Counted from the stretch's first letter, positions 8,974 through 16,715 are shown. The stretch is DNA of 27,386 nt from Pseudomonadota bacterium (GCA_023391815.1 JAEWAF010000128.1:1-27386); one strand, 5' to 3'. The notes: generated by a model from the sequence alone, not told the origin. Made by a program: numbers and translations.

Positions 8974-9323
8974 ACTTGGTCACGCCATCCCCTGCTGCTT
9001 CGTGCATCACACTAGGCCGGATCGGGCAGGCTGCAAGCCGGTAGGACACCATCGTCGAACGCCCACACGCTGGTGTTCAAGACGTAGCAAAGCGGGAGGG
9101 AAGACACGAGCAACCGTTGCCGCTGATGCTCGCACAGCCCAGACTTTGATGGTCCTGTCCTGTCCATCTTTGGCCAACGGGCGCATGAGGCACACGTAAT
9201 TAGTCGCCATCGAATCTTTTACGACCATGCGAGTTGCACCGATTAAGCCGGCCAGCGGTCGGATTTCAGTACAAGCTATCCTGGTCTGCGGTGATGAAGT
9301 CAAAAGGGCAGAGGGCCTCTGTC
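8974..9323. other. Gap after the recombinase, no supported gene
   Basis: Nothing convincing is coded here. A reverse open frame (9007-9303, 98 codons) lacks a ribosome-binding site and family features and may be a relic or chance. The stretch 9190-9235 is AT-richer than its surroundings. Confidence 0.35.
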
Positions 9324-9611
9324 ATGATCCAGTCCATATCTTTTGCTGCTCCGGCATTTTTGCTGGCATCCTTGCTGGCATCGATGCCACCCGACCCTGA
9401 GACCGCAGCGGATACTCAGGCCGGCTCCGAGGTAGTTGCAGTTGCAGCATTGTCAGCCAATCCCGATGAGGACATCGGCTTGGAAAACTATGTGCCGTCT
9501 CGGCCCTGCCAGCCGATCTTTGGTCAGGAGGCGGTTCTGACAGATAGCGGAACGGGCGACGGCGAGAAGGACACATATGCCCTGCCGGTTATTGGGCAAT
9601 CCTGCCCGTAG
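9324..9611 (+). CDS. Small secreted protein of unknown function
   Basis: The 95-residue product begins with a short hydrophobic signal-like segment (SFAAPAFLLASLLA) and continues as an acidic, Pro/Gly/Asp-containing chain with two Cys (in RPCQP and QSCP) that could form a disulfide after export. The ATG at 9324 has AGAGGG 8 bases upstream; an in-frame ATG at 9294 is the alternative. No family is recognised. The next gene encodes an RTX-repeat protein on the same strand, 245 bases on, but a link is not shown. Confidence 0.55.
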   Translation: MIQSISFAAPAFLLASLLASMPPDPETAADTQAGSEVVAVAALSANPDEDIGLENYVPSRPCQPIFGQEAVLTDSGTGDGEKDTYALPVIGQSCP

Positions 9612-9856
9612 TTCACGGCACCAAATCCGCCTGAGTTTCGTGCGGAAATTCATATGACAGGGAGAATGAGGTCGCGCAGCGTTTGGCAAAAGCATCACGC
9701 GACCACTCATTCCGACGCTGCGGTTTCCGCCGTGATCTCTCGCAGAGACCTCAGTTTGCCATTTCTTAAGGTGCTTCCCGGCGAGCCGCGTCATGTCGCT
9801 GGGAAGCTCGGAGCCAGTTCGCGAAAGATCGTATGCAGCACAGGGAGGCGACGCTC

Positions 9857-10498
9857 ATGCCCGAGCCATCGAACAATGGCAGCGACAGAATCCAGGGCGA
9901 CGAAAGCTCGGAGTTCCTCGATGGTGGCAACGGGAACGACACCGTTCGTGCCGGATTTGGTGATGATATCGTCCTGGGGGGCAACGGCGATGATTCGCTG
10001 ACTGGCGGCAGCGTATCCCTGTTCACCATTCCTAGCGATGACGACTACATTGATGGCGGGAACGGCAACGACCGGCTCCTCGGCGTGTACGGCGATGACA
10101 CCCTGGTGGGAGGCAATGGTGATGATAGGCTCAACGGTGAGGCCGGGGCCAATCTGCTGACCGGCGGGAACGGCAATGACATCTTCCAGTTCGGCTTTAC
10201 TGTTCCCCTCGCACCCGTGGTCTTCATCGGACAGGACACTATCACGGACTTCGGTGATGGCGATGACATCATCAACTTGCAGGGGTTGAACCGTTTTGGT
10301 CGGTTGGACCTTGCATACGAGTTCATCGGACAGGAGGCATTCAGCGGCACTCGGCCGGAGGTTCGCTATCGCTGGGAAAACGGGAACACCGTCATCGAAC
10401 TCGACACCAGCCAGTTCCAGCCTGTTGATGGCATCGTCGATGGCACCATTGTCCTACTGGGCGAGTATACGCTAACGGCGGACGACTTCCTGCTCTGA
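9857..10498 (+). CDS. Small RTX-repeat (hemolysin-type Ca2+-binding) protein
   Basis: The 213-residue acidic protein contains repeated GGxGxDxxx nonapeptides (DGGNGNDTV, LGGNGDDSL, DGGNGNDRL, VGGNGDDRL, TGGNGNDIF). In RTX proteins these fold into a Ca2+-binding beta-roll after type I secretion. The C-terminal part (DTITDFGDGDDIINL, and a hydrophobic end TLTADDFLL) resembles RTX/peptidase_M10_C serralysin-like ends and could carry the secretion signal. No enzymatic domain is present. The ATG at 9857 has AGGGAGG 8 bases upstream. No ABC transporter or adaptor genes for type I secretion are in the window. Confidence 0.88.
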   Translation: MPEPSNNGSDRIQGDESSEFLDGGNGNDTVRAGFGDDIVLGGNGDDSLTGGSVSLFTIPSDDDYIDGGNGNDRLLGVYGDDTLVGGNGDDRLNGEAGANLLTGGNGNDIFQFGFTVPLAPVVFIGQDTITDFGDGDDIINLQGLNRFGRLDLAYEFIGQEAFSGTRPEVRYRWENGNTVIELDTSQFQPVDGIVDGTIVLLGEYTLTADDFLL

Positions 10499-10668
10499 GG
10501 GTTGTCAGTGCGCTGCTGTATGGAAGGCAGGATGCACCTGATCGGCCTCTCGGCACGGACAGGCCGCACCGATGCCTTATTGATCGCTCCAGGCTGGACG
10601 GCAGGGATGATGGGCGGGAGAGTAGACCGTCAGGCTTGAAGCGACCGCGATTGGACCTGGAGCCAGCA

Positions 10669-10696
10669 CGCGCGGATTCCGGTGCTCTGCCGCGCG
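10669..10696. terminator. GC-rich hairpin between convergent genes
   Basis: A perfect 7-bp stem CGCGCGG/CCGCGCG with a 14-base loop lies between the RTX gene and the convergent membrane-protein gene. It lacks a T-run and is assigned by position. Confidence 0.4.
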
Positions 10697-10718
10697 AGTG
10701 CATGTATCCGGTGGAAGC

Positions 10719-11165
10719 TTACGCGCTCACCACATGCTCTTGCCCAATCCTTGCGTCGATCATCCTCTGCATCGCCGCGACGTCGTCGGACGAGTGTCCA
10801 TCAAGCCTGACGCGCAGCGGGGACCGTTGGCTTCGGCGGGCGATCGCCATAGTGACGCCGCCGTAGCTGGTAAACCGAACAGAGGCGATGTCGGGCCACG
10901 GAAGCGTGGTCCTGGTGCTCTTTCGCTCGATCGTCAGATGATTCTCGGTGACCTCGATCACCGCCGGTCCGGTTACACGGGCGATCAGGGCATAAAATCC
11001 ATAGGTCAGCAGCCCCATGACCACACCAAAGGACAGGAGCGCGAGGATGTCCTCAAAGCCTTCAAGCCAGCCGAGGGCTGGTGTGAGCACACCGACCAGC
11101 ACTGCGGCTTTGACGTTGGAGCGGCGAGCTTCAGCCGCAGTTGGGACATAGCGCGTTTCCGACAT
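10719..11165 (-). CDS. Small membrane protein with a PH-like C-terminal domain
   Basis: The 148-residue product has two adjacent hydrophobic segments (about residues 20-62, LVGVLTPALGWL and LLSFGVVMGLLTYGFY). A cytoplasmic-looking tail follows, with short beta strands (AVIEVTENHLTIE, RTTLPWPDIASVRF). This layout recalls bacterial PH-domain membrane proteins but is not proof. The ATG at 11165 has GGAAGG 6 bases upstream and excludes the 74-codon open extension. Function unknown. Confidence 0.65.
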   Translation of the reverse strand: MSETRYVPTAAEARRSNVKAAVLVGVLTPALGWLEGFEDILALLSFGVVMGLLTYGFYALIARVTGPAVIEVTENHLTIERKSTRTTLPWPDIASVRFTSYGGVTMAIARRSQRSPLRVRLDGHSSDDVAAMQRMIDARIGQEHVVSA

Positions 11166-11385
11166 TCCCCACCTTCCGCCGGGGCTCGTTGTGAGAGCAC
11201 GGGCCGACCATTCCAGTGTGGCAATCAGTCGGGCTGCCGCCACGGTTTTTGGGTCTACCCCGATACTCCGAAAATTCCAGCGACGCAGTTGCGAAATTGC
11301 GCTTCGTAATGCAACTTGTAGTAGCAAATGGCGCCGAAAGGCAGCCCGACAGCGGGTGTGCGCGGCGCCGGGAATGAAGGTGTCC

Positions 11386-11649
11386 ATGTCAATACTCGCC
11401 CAATTGCGGGACGCCGCCCGCAGCGCAACAGAGACCGAAGTTCAGTTCAGTGGCGGTGATCCCGCTGAACTCATCGCCGTGATCAATGAGATTGCGGCGC
11501 GCGAGAACTGCACAGCGGTATGTACGGTGTCCTCAAAGGGGTCTCACTTTCTGAAGGTTTGTTTTCGCCGATCCCTCGACGACGCTACCGATGACTGCGA
11601 TCGGTCCGGCGAAGACTTGGCTCACTCCACATCGCCCTACGGCGAGTGA
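11386..11649 (+). CDS. Small hypothetical protein
   Basis: This 87-residue protein has no recognised family. It is mildly acidic, with a predicted helical start (SILAQLRDAARSATETEV) and three internal Cys. The ATG at 11386 has GAAGG 5 bases before it; an in-frame ATG at 11374 is the alternative. It precedes the DNA methyltransferase on the same strand and could be co-transcribed with it. Confidence 0.45.
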   Translation: MSILAQLRDAARSATETEVQFSGGDPAELIAVINEIAARENCTAVCTVSSKGSHFLKVCFRRSLDDATDDCDRSGEDLAHSTSPYGE

Positions 11650-11749
11650 CGGCAATTCCCATCAGAAGGTCGGAGCGTCACCAGAGTCCCCTGGTGGTCG
11701 TTTCAGTGTCACGCTAGAGGTCACGTCCAGGGTCAGTTCCAGGGTCACC

Positions 11750-12835
11750 GTGGACGCATCCGAGAAAGTCGCAGAACGCCGCATTCGCCGAGCGCTGCAT
11801 CGACGTGGCCTGATCCTGATGCGGAGCCGTGCCCGTGACCCAGCGGCGCTCGGCTATGGCGGTTACCAAATTGCCGATCTCGACGGTGCTATCGTGGCCG
11901 GTCCAGGATTCACGCTATCCTTGGCTGAGACGGAAGAATGGCTCGATCGACCCACTGCGCCATCCCCGCCGCCGTCGATGAATATCGTTGTCGGCCACTG
12001 CCTCGATCGTTTGCGCACCCTTCCTGCCGACCACTTTCATTGCTGTGTCACCAGCCCACCGTATTGGTTTGTCCGTGACAATGGGCACAAGCGCCAGATC
12101 GGCCTGGAGCCCACACCTAACGATTATGTCGGAAAGCTCGTCGAAGTGTTTCGGGAGGTCCGGCGAGTGCTGAGGCCAGATGGCACATTGTGGGTCAATG
12201 TCGGCGACAGCTATCTCACGAGGCGCGCCATCCGGCAGGATGGAAAGCGGTCGGTCAGTCGCGACATTGAGCACCAGCGGAATACCCAGCCGTCATGGCG
12301 TGAGGCTTCGGCGAATGGAAAGGCGCTCCATACCTCCCGCTTGCGGCACACTGGCGTAAAGGAAAAAGACCTCCTCCTACTCCCGTTCATGCTCGCCATG
12401 GCACTACGGGAGGACGGCTGGTATCTGCGTGCCAATATCGTCTGGGCGAAAACTCGTACGGCGCCCGACCCTGCCTCGGACCGGCCATCACGCGCCCACG
12501 AGGCCCTGTTCATGCTGTCGCGCGAGCCCACCTATTTCTATGACGGCGAGGCTCTGATGGAAGAGAGCGCCGATGGTCAGCGGCGATGGGGCAGGGATGT
12601 TTGGACAATCTCCCCATCTCCGGGCCGTGGCAACCATACCAGCACGATGCCGCTGGAACTGGCACAGCGCTGCATTCAGGCTGGATCGCCGGCCGGCGGA
12701 TATGTGATCGATCCTTTCGGTGGGGTGGGGACAACGGCGGTCGCTGCGCGTGATTGCGGCAGGTCGGCTACCATCATTGAGATCAACCGGGCCTACGCCA
12801 AACTGGCAAAGGAAAGACTCAAGGACGCCCGGTAA
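11750..12835 (+). CDS. Solitary DNA methyltransferase (N4-C/N6-A, beta-type order) with extra N-terminal domain
   Basis: From residue 77 the protein is a site-specific DNA amino-methyltransferase. The catalytic motif TSPPYW is at 101-106 and the SAM-binding motif DPFGGVGTT at 321-329, so catalytic precedes SAM-binding as in the beta class. The SPPYW form is common in phage and plasmid N4-cytosine or N6-adenine enzymes. Residues 1-66 (AERRIRRALHRRG, GYGGYQIADLDG, LSLAETEEWL) resemble a small domain I recall as a stand-alone protein elsewhere. The preferred GTG at 11750 has AGGG 5 bases upstream; the frame is open from 11591 and would then overlap the previous gene. No restriction endonuclease is adjacent. 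The role may be epigenetic or anti-restriction. Confidence 0.88.
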   Translation: MDASEKVAERRIRRALHRRGLILMRSRARDPAALGYGGYQIADLDGAIVAGPGFTLSLAETEEWLDRPTAPSPPPSMNIVVGHCLDRLRTLPADHFHCCVTSPPYWFVRDNGHKRQIGLEPTPNDYVGKLVEVFREVRRVLRPDGTLWVNVGDSYLTRRAIRQDGKRSVSRDIEHQRNTQPSWREASANGKALHTSRLRHTGVKEKDLLLLPFMLAMALREDGWYLRANIVWAKTRTAPDPASDRPSRAHEALFMLSREPTYFYDGEALMEESADGQRRWGRDVWTISPSPGRGNHTSTMPLELAQRCIQAGSPAGGYVIDPFGGVGTTAVAARDCGRSATIIEINRAYAKLAKERLKDAR

Positions 12836-12915
12836 CAGCCAAACAGGAAGCCGAGGTCCAGGTCGGCTCAGGAATTTCCGCAACATAAATACACGCATCA
12901 TCAAGGAGGCCAAAG

Positions 12916-13143
12916 ATGCGTGTGAAGATTACAATCCACCCTCCATGCGGCGGTGCAGACGAAGTTCGCGAAGAGGCTGAATGGTGGCTTCGCAATCGAG
13001 AGATGCGCGACCGATGGAGTGTCGAGGAGAATGAAGATGGCGAAGGACGTGCGGTACTAATCTTTGAATTTATGAGTTCGCTCGATGGCATGGATTTCCA
13101 TCACCGGACAGCACCCGCAGAACACCGAGGCCGAATCCTCTGA
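12916..13143 (+). CDS. Small acidic hypothetical protein
   Basis: The 75-residue protein starts at an ATG with a near-ideal AAGGAGG 6 bases upstream, the strongest ribosome-binding site in the accessory region, so translation is very likely. It is rich in charged residues and Trp (EEAEWWLRNREMRDRW) with strand-like ends (VKITIHPPCGG, RAVLIFEF). No family is recognised. It lies 80 bases after the DNA methyltransferase on the same strand. Confidence 0.72.
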   Translation: MRVKITIHPPCGGADEVREEAEWWLRNREMRDRWSVEENEDGEGRAVLIFEFMSSLDGMDFHHRTAPAEHRGRIL

Positions 13144-13393
13144 TGCGCGCCTGGGAATTCATGTCGCTACACTGGATGGCACCCGCAGCGAGGGATATCC
13201 GCCCGACTGGGAATAGCCGCAAGGCACAAACACCGTCGCCCATCGGTCCATGCCGCCACGGCCAATCCAAGTCTGGCATTTCGTCACACCCGGATGAGCA
13301 GCGGCTTCGGGCGAGCAGGCTGGTCGGGCGAAGTCGATAAAGGTGTAAACGGGGCAGGGTCAGGTTGCGGTCACTGTGGTGTCATGCTGATCA
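13144..13393. other. Gap before the 13394 promoter
   Basis: A short open frame (13143-13340, 65 codons) overlaps the preceding stop codon as TGATG, but its Arg/Ser-rich product has no protein-like pattern, so it is not called. Together with the leader below this makes a 419-base stretch without a supported gene. Confidence 0.4.
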
Positions 13394-13422
13394 TTGTTTT
13401 TCGACGGCTTGTCTGCTATAAG
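13394..13422 (+). promoter_or_regulatory. Strong sigma70-type promoter
   Basis: TTGTTT (13394-13399) and TATAAG (13417-13422) are separated by exactly 17 bases in a locally AT-rich stretch. Transcription would start near 13429, about 134 bases before the next start codon. Confidence 0.62.
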
Positions 13423-13428
13423 ATGAGA

Positions 13429-13562
13429 GCGCGGTGAGGACATAAGCCGAACCAACTCCGCTGTTTTGTGGCAGCAAACGAATGCCGGTTTTGGCGGAGT
13501 GCGCATGATTTTAGCTACTTAAATTTCGAGGGATTGCCCCTCCTACTGAAGGTTAGAACATT
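13429..13562 (+). other. Long structured leader or small RNA candidate
   Basis: The stretch between the promoter and the 13563 gene has no open frame of note, is AT-richer than the genome, and contains a 7-bp inverted repeat ACTCCGC (13455-13461) / GCGGAGT (13494-13500) enclosing 32 bases. An AAGG lies about 10 bases before the ATG. It could be a regulatory 5' leader or an independent small RNA. No known riboswitch was recognised. Confidence 0.4.
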
Positions 13563-13865
13563 ATGGATTATGATGGTTGGCACCCTGTGATCGTGGATCA
13601 CCTCATGGTGTCGGTGAAAGTCGATGCGCAAGGCCGTCGTCGCGAACCTGATCTTTTTGATAATGCCGAACTGCGTCCAGATGTGGTGGAGTGGCTCAAC
13701 GTCGATCAGAATCGGAGCAAGGATGCCCAGTTTGATTGGATAGCCAAGAGGGAGGGGAATGGTCCGTTGTTGTGCCACGCCTGCGTGTTTTTCCTGAGTA
13801 AGGCCGATGCCGCACGGTTCCAAGCAGCGTGGCCTTGCAGGGATGACGTGGTGGCACTGGGGTAG
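13563..13865 (+). CDS. Small hypothetical protein
   Basis: The 100-residue product has a protein-like composition with Trp, acidic patches and a CHAC pair (LLCHACVFFLSKADAARF), but no recognised family. Expression is supported by the promoter at 13394 and a GAAGG upstream of the ATG. A hairpin overlaps the stop codon and a terminator-like stem follows about 80 bases on, so it appears to be a single-gene unit. The CHAC is too small a motif to call a zinc site. Confidence 0.6.
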   Translation: MDYDGWHPVIVDHLMVSVKVDAQGRRREPDLFDNAELRPDVVEWLNVDQNRSKDAQFDWIAKREGNGPLLCHACVFFLSKADAARFQAAWPCRDDVVALG

Positions 13866-13893
13866 CCGCAAACCCGCCTCTCTGGTTGCGGCT
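13864..13893 (+). terminator. Stem-loop overlapping the stop codon
   Basis: A perfect 8-bp stem AGCCGCAA/TTGCGGCT with a 14-base loop begins within the stop codon of the preceding gene. It has no T-run and may stabilise the 3' end or help termination. Confidence 0.4.
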
Positions 13894-13943
13894 CTCCAGG
13901 GCGGCGTGGTGATTAAGTTACCTCTCCCGATATAGGAAAAGTG

Positions 13944-13973
13944 TGAGGTGTGATGAAAATTGCACCTCATTTT
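13944..13973 (+). terminator. Rho-independent terminator
   Basis: A 7-bp stem TGAGGTG/CACCTCA with a 12-base loop is followed directly by TTTT. It lies downstream of the 13563 gene and in the right orientation to end that transcript. Confidence 0.55.
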
Positions 13974-14174
13974 GCGTTGCACCGTGGAGCTTGCGGCTGA
14001 TCTCGGGCCGCCGCGATCCGCCGTGAAGGCCGGAAGTGGCCCCGATCCTGTGGCGCCGCCCAGGGCATGACCGGCGCTCGTCTGGCGTCCAGCAATTTCA
14101 ATGTGTTCGTCAGGTAATTGGCAGCGCGTGCGCAACCGAGAAGCCGGTGGCGTGAACGTTTAGAACTGCCTCGA

Positions 14175-14180
14175 TAAATA
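14175..14180 (+). promoter_or_regulatory. Candidate -10 element of the Rep-like gene
   Basis: TAAATA lies within GATAAATAG, 5 bases before the ATG. The -35 region (GTGAAC, 17 bases upstream) is poor. The same 9-base string occurs before the gene at 16716. Confidence 0.3.
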
Positions 14181-14185
14181 GCTGC

Positions 14186-14869
14186 ATGACAACTGCGGTG
14201 GAGGTGGCGGTCGCTTACGCACGTCAGCAGGGCCTCATCTCGGGCCTGCGGCAGAATGGTGACTGCCGCACCGCCGATCGCCTCCAGCGCTGCATGCAGT
14301 CCCGCATGTCACGCCGTTCCCGAGATGGCTGGCCTTGGACCTGCCGCTCTTTTGGCTGCGAATGGTGCAGAAGACCACTGATCCAGAAGTGGTGGTGGGG
14401 TATCCGGCATTGGATTCAGGAATCAGACGATCCTGTAAGCCTTATCACCTTGCCTCTCCACCATCAGCCGGGTCACCTCCGTGCTGCCGTCGCTCGCCTT
14501 CGACGAGCTTGCCGTGATGTCCGCGACCGAACCGCGCGACAGCGGTGGAGATGGCGGGGGATGGTGATGGCCGGAATGGCCTCCGCCGATGGCACTGCCC
14601 TCCTCATGGTCCGGCATCCCGACATCGACCAACAAGAGGTCCTGGAGGTGCTGCGGCGGCGCTGGCCATCGGCGATCATCAGCGACATCGCCGACGAGCA
14701 ACCGTCCCGGGAATGGCCGCTGGAGGATATCGTCGAACTCGCCAACGTTCGACGAGGCGTTGAACCGCTGCGCATTGTCGTCCTTGGGCAGCGGGTCGTT
14801 GGCCCCGGCAAAGCAATGTATATGGGCATGGAAGCAGCAGCGGTCGATCCAATGCCGGTCGTGATCTAG
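14186..14869 (+). CDS. Cys-rich protein resembling a degenerate rolling-circle Rep
   Basis: The 227-residue protein has a C-x4-C-x2-C cluster (Cys53, 58, 61) followed by RRPLIQKWW. It then has a strand with paired His (ITLPLHHQPG, His92-93), an Arg-rich helix (RLRRACRDVRDR), WRWRGMVMAGMAS and MVRHPDID. The order recalls HUH rolling-circle initiators of small plasmids (Cys cluster, hydrophobic strand, W-RG, HPHxH). The second His motif is reduced to a single HP and no clear catalytic Tyr is seen, so nickase activity is doubtful. No ribosome-binding site is present; a -10-like TAAATA lies 5 bases before the ATG. It may instead be an unrelated zinc protein. Confidence 0.6.
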   Translation: MTTAVEVAVAYARQQGLISGLRQNGDCRTADRLQRCMQSRMSRRSRDGWPWTCRSFGCEWCRRPLIQKWWWGIRHWIQESDDPVSLITLPLHHQPGHLRAAVARLRRACRDVRDRTARQRWRWRGMVMAGMASADGTALLMVRHPDIDQQEVLEVLRRRWPSAIISDIADEQPSREWPLEDIVELANVRRGVEPLRIVVLGQRVVGPGKAMYMGMEAAAVDPMPVVI

Positions 14870-14884
14870 CTCCACGTGGGTGGA

Positions 14885-15547
14885 TCAGTCGCTCGGAAGC
14901 AGCGCGGCCCTCGCACGACTGATGAAGTCTCGCATCTTTGCGGTGTCCTTCCGTCCGCTGGAGTCCTCCACCCCGGAGTTCACGTCCACACCGGCAGGGC
15001 GGACACCCTGTACTGCTTGCTCGACATTATCCGGCCTAAGCCCTCCCGCAAGGAGGATGGGGCGTGGCGAAACCGCAGTGACAATACGACGACTAATCGA
15101 CCAACCATGGGGCAAACCAGTGCCACCGAGTCTATCCGCAGTCCGGGAGTCCAGGACCAGTGCATCTGCATGCTGCGCGTAGGCGGCAGCTTGGTGAACG
15201 GCGTTGTCGCCGGTTACGTGAATGGTCTTGAGCAGTCTCTTATCGGGAGCAAGCAGGCGAAGAAACCGGAGATCAGGTACGGGCATCTGACCATGGACCT
15301 GGATGGACCGGGCGCCGACATACTGGGCCAAATCGGCCACCTCCTTGGGGTCGAGCAGATGAGTGACCAGCACCGACTCTGCATCTGACGCCAGGGTGTA
15401 TATTATCGCCCGCGCCGTCTCGGCGGTGACCTGATCTTCAGCCCGGTGGGTAAGACCGACGAGGAAGCCGAGCGCCGTTGCTCCGCAGTCGAGCGCGGCA
15501 TGCGCTTCATCGGCGGTCTGGATGCCAAAAACCTTGAGAAAGGGCAT
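14885..15547 (-). CDS. TrpF-like (phosphoribosylanthranilate isomerase family) protein lacking the catalytic Cys
   Basis: The 220-residue TIM-barrel protein matches the PRA isomerase family: IQVHG at 82-86, the general-acid Asp in VLDS (Asp133), GGTG at 141-144, the LAGGLRPDN phosphate loop, and DVNSGVEDSSGRKD near the end. The family's KxCG motif, whose Cys is the general base (Cys7 in Thermotoga maritima TrpF), reads KVFG here, so Cys is Phe7. Tryptophan-pathway activity is therefore doubtful and there are no other trp genes nearby. The ATG at 15547 has GGAGGG about 7 bases upstream. The gene ends 15 bases from the convergent Rep-like gene. Confidence 0.85.
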   Translation of the reverse strand: MPFLKVFGIQTADEAHAALDCGATALGFLVGLTHRAEDQVTAETARAIIYTLASDAESVLVTHLLDPKEVADLAQYVGARSIQVHGQMPVPDLRFLRLLAPDKRLLKTIHVTGDNAVHQAAAYAQHADALVLDSRTADRLGGTGLPHGWSISRRIVTAVSPRPILLAGGLRPDNVEQAVQGVRPAGVDVNSGVEDSSGRKDTAKMRDFISRARAALLPSD

Positions 15548-15768
15548 CGAAGCCCCCTCCGAGACCGTGCTTGCACATTGCAGCAAGGATACTGCCGACG
15601 TGGCTGCCCGGCCAACTACAAGGAGCGCGCCAGGAGACACGCCCCCGCCTCACCCAGGGCATCGGCAATGCTGCCCGCTGGGAAACTCGGACAAAGAGGC
15701 AGCTACGGCGCTGCATGCAGCGCAATCCATGTAGCGCTTCCAGTCGCGGTTGACCAAGGCTTGCGGAG

Positions 15769-16032
15769 TTATCCCCCGAGACTATCGGGCTCGGGCACGT
15801 CCTTCGTTGCTCTTACCGTTCCGGTTTGGTCTGCTGATTGCAGCCAATGGGTCTTGGCAGTCCTCTCGATCGACGATTCCCCATCCGGAACCTCCGATTG
15901 GTCAGGCGGCGAGGCGTCCTGTTGCGGTACCGTGTCGTCAGGAGATTTCGCTCCGGCCCTCGGCGGCTGCGGTTCTGGCGGCATCGGCACCTCCGAGTTG
16001 AGCGGCTGCTTTGGTCCCTTCAACGTCGGCAT
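15769..16032 (-). CDS. Possible Pro/Asp/Ser-rich small protein
   Basis: This 87-codon frame encodes a low-complexity, probably disordered chain rich in Pro, Ser, Gln and Asp. The only start signal is an AGG touching the ATG, and another frame starts at 16051, so the call is weak. If it is not a gene, 15548-16102 holds no supported coding sequence. Confidence 0.3.
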   Translation of the reverse strand: MPTLKGPKQPLNSEVPMPPEPQPPRAGAKSPDDTVPQQDASPPDQSEVPDGESSIERTAKTHWLQSADQTGTVRATKDVPEPDSLGG

Positions 16033-16102
16033 CCTGGTCGCGTTTCGGCATGAAAGCAGCGCCGTCTGAAGCTCCCCTTCGGCGCTCAGGGCCGGCGGGG
16101 GC

Positions 16103-16609
16103 CTATTTCAGCCTTCCACGCCGGGCTTTTCCGGCTGTCATCCAGCGAGGAAGCTTGGGTTCAGTAGCTCGGCGCCGCTGGAGCATCGATCGGTGCGGCT
16201 CATGGGCGGCAACCGCTTCGCCCGGCGGCTCCGAGCCCACGACATTGATGGCATCGGCCGGCTCCATGGTAGCGGGTGCGGGGTCCGGCTGACTCCCCGT
16301 GGCCATCGAGGCGTTGTTCGGCGTCTCGATAGCTGCGGCTGTTAGCGGCTCCGTTGGAGCCGCCGGCAGTTGGGATGCCTCGGCCATAGCCCTTGCCTCG
16401 GTGCCGCCCGAAATCTGCTCATCCAGCATGGCGAGGAGGGTGGAGTGGGTCTCAAAGTAGGTACCGTTCGCGCTGGCCAAATGCGGCTTGCCGTCGATAT
16501 GGAAGATACGGCGCTGCATGGTGAGCCGCCGAATCTGCTCATCATTGGCAGGGGAAAAGGCAAAGCCGACCGCACGCGCCGCTGCGATCTGATCGTGGGT
16601 GAGTTCCAA
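16103..16609 (-). CDS. Hypothetical protein with conserved-looking N-terminal half
   Basis: The 168-residue product has an ordered first half (HDQIAAARAVGFAFSPANDE, IFHIDGKPHLASANGTYFE, TLLAMLDEQI) and a disordered Ala/Pro/Thr-rich second half ending in a basic tail. It starts at TTG 16609 with GAGGA 8 bases upstream. No family is recognised. The gene is divergent from the DUF6626-like gene, with 106 bases between. Confidence 0.6.
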   Translation of the reverse strand: MELTHDQIAAARAVGFAFSPANDEQIRRLTMQRRIFHIDGKPHLASANGTYFETHSTLLAMLDEQISGGTEARAMAEASQLPAAPTEPLTAAAIETPNNASMATGSQPDPAPATMEPADAINVVGSEPPGEAVAAHEPHRSMLQRRRATEPKLPRWMTAGKARRGRLK

Positions 16610-16715
16610 AGTTCTTGTCCTCGGTCAGGCCGAATCCACTCCAGCAGCAGGGGTGATCGGCCAATCGACCATGCTGGATAAATAGTCCCGATCCGATTCA
16701 GAAAGGGGGTCCAGC

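Larger units (their letters stand above)
13866..14185. other. Intergenic region with hairpins
   Basis: This 320-base region holds two hairpins and, at its right end, the promoter candidate of the next gene. No supported coding sequence is seen in the remaining GC-rich part (13975-14170). Confidence 0.4.

Noticed and set aside
9007..9303. Reverse open frame of 98 codons after the recombinase
   Set aside because: No ribosome-binding site or recognised family; possibly a relic but not supportable as a gene.
9842..10200. DNA-level repeats that might suggest a tandem repeat or CRISPR-like array
   Set aside because: They are the coding repeats of the RTX nonapeptides, in frame and varied at third positions.
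13143..13340. Possible 65-codon gene overlapping the stop at 13141-13143
   Set aside because: The TGATG overlap is suggestive, but the product is Arg/Ser/Pro-rich without pattern and there is no separate start signal.
15446..16069. Forward open frame opposite the TrpF-like gene and its upstream region
   Set aside because: The start overlaps the TrpF-like gene in antisense, the product has low-complexity Ser/Gly/Cys composition, and no ribosome-binding site is present.
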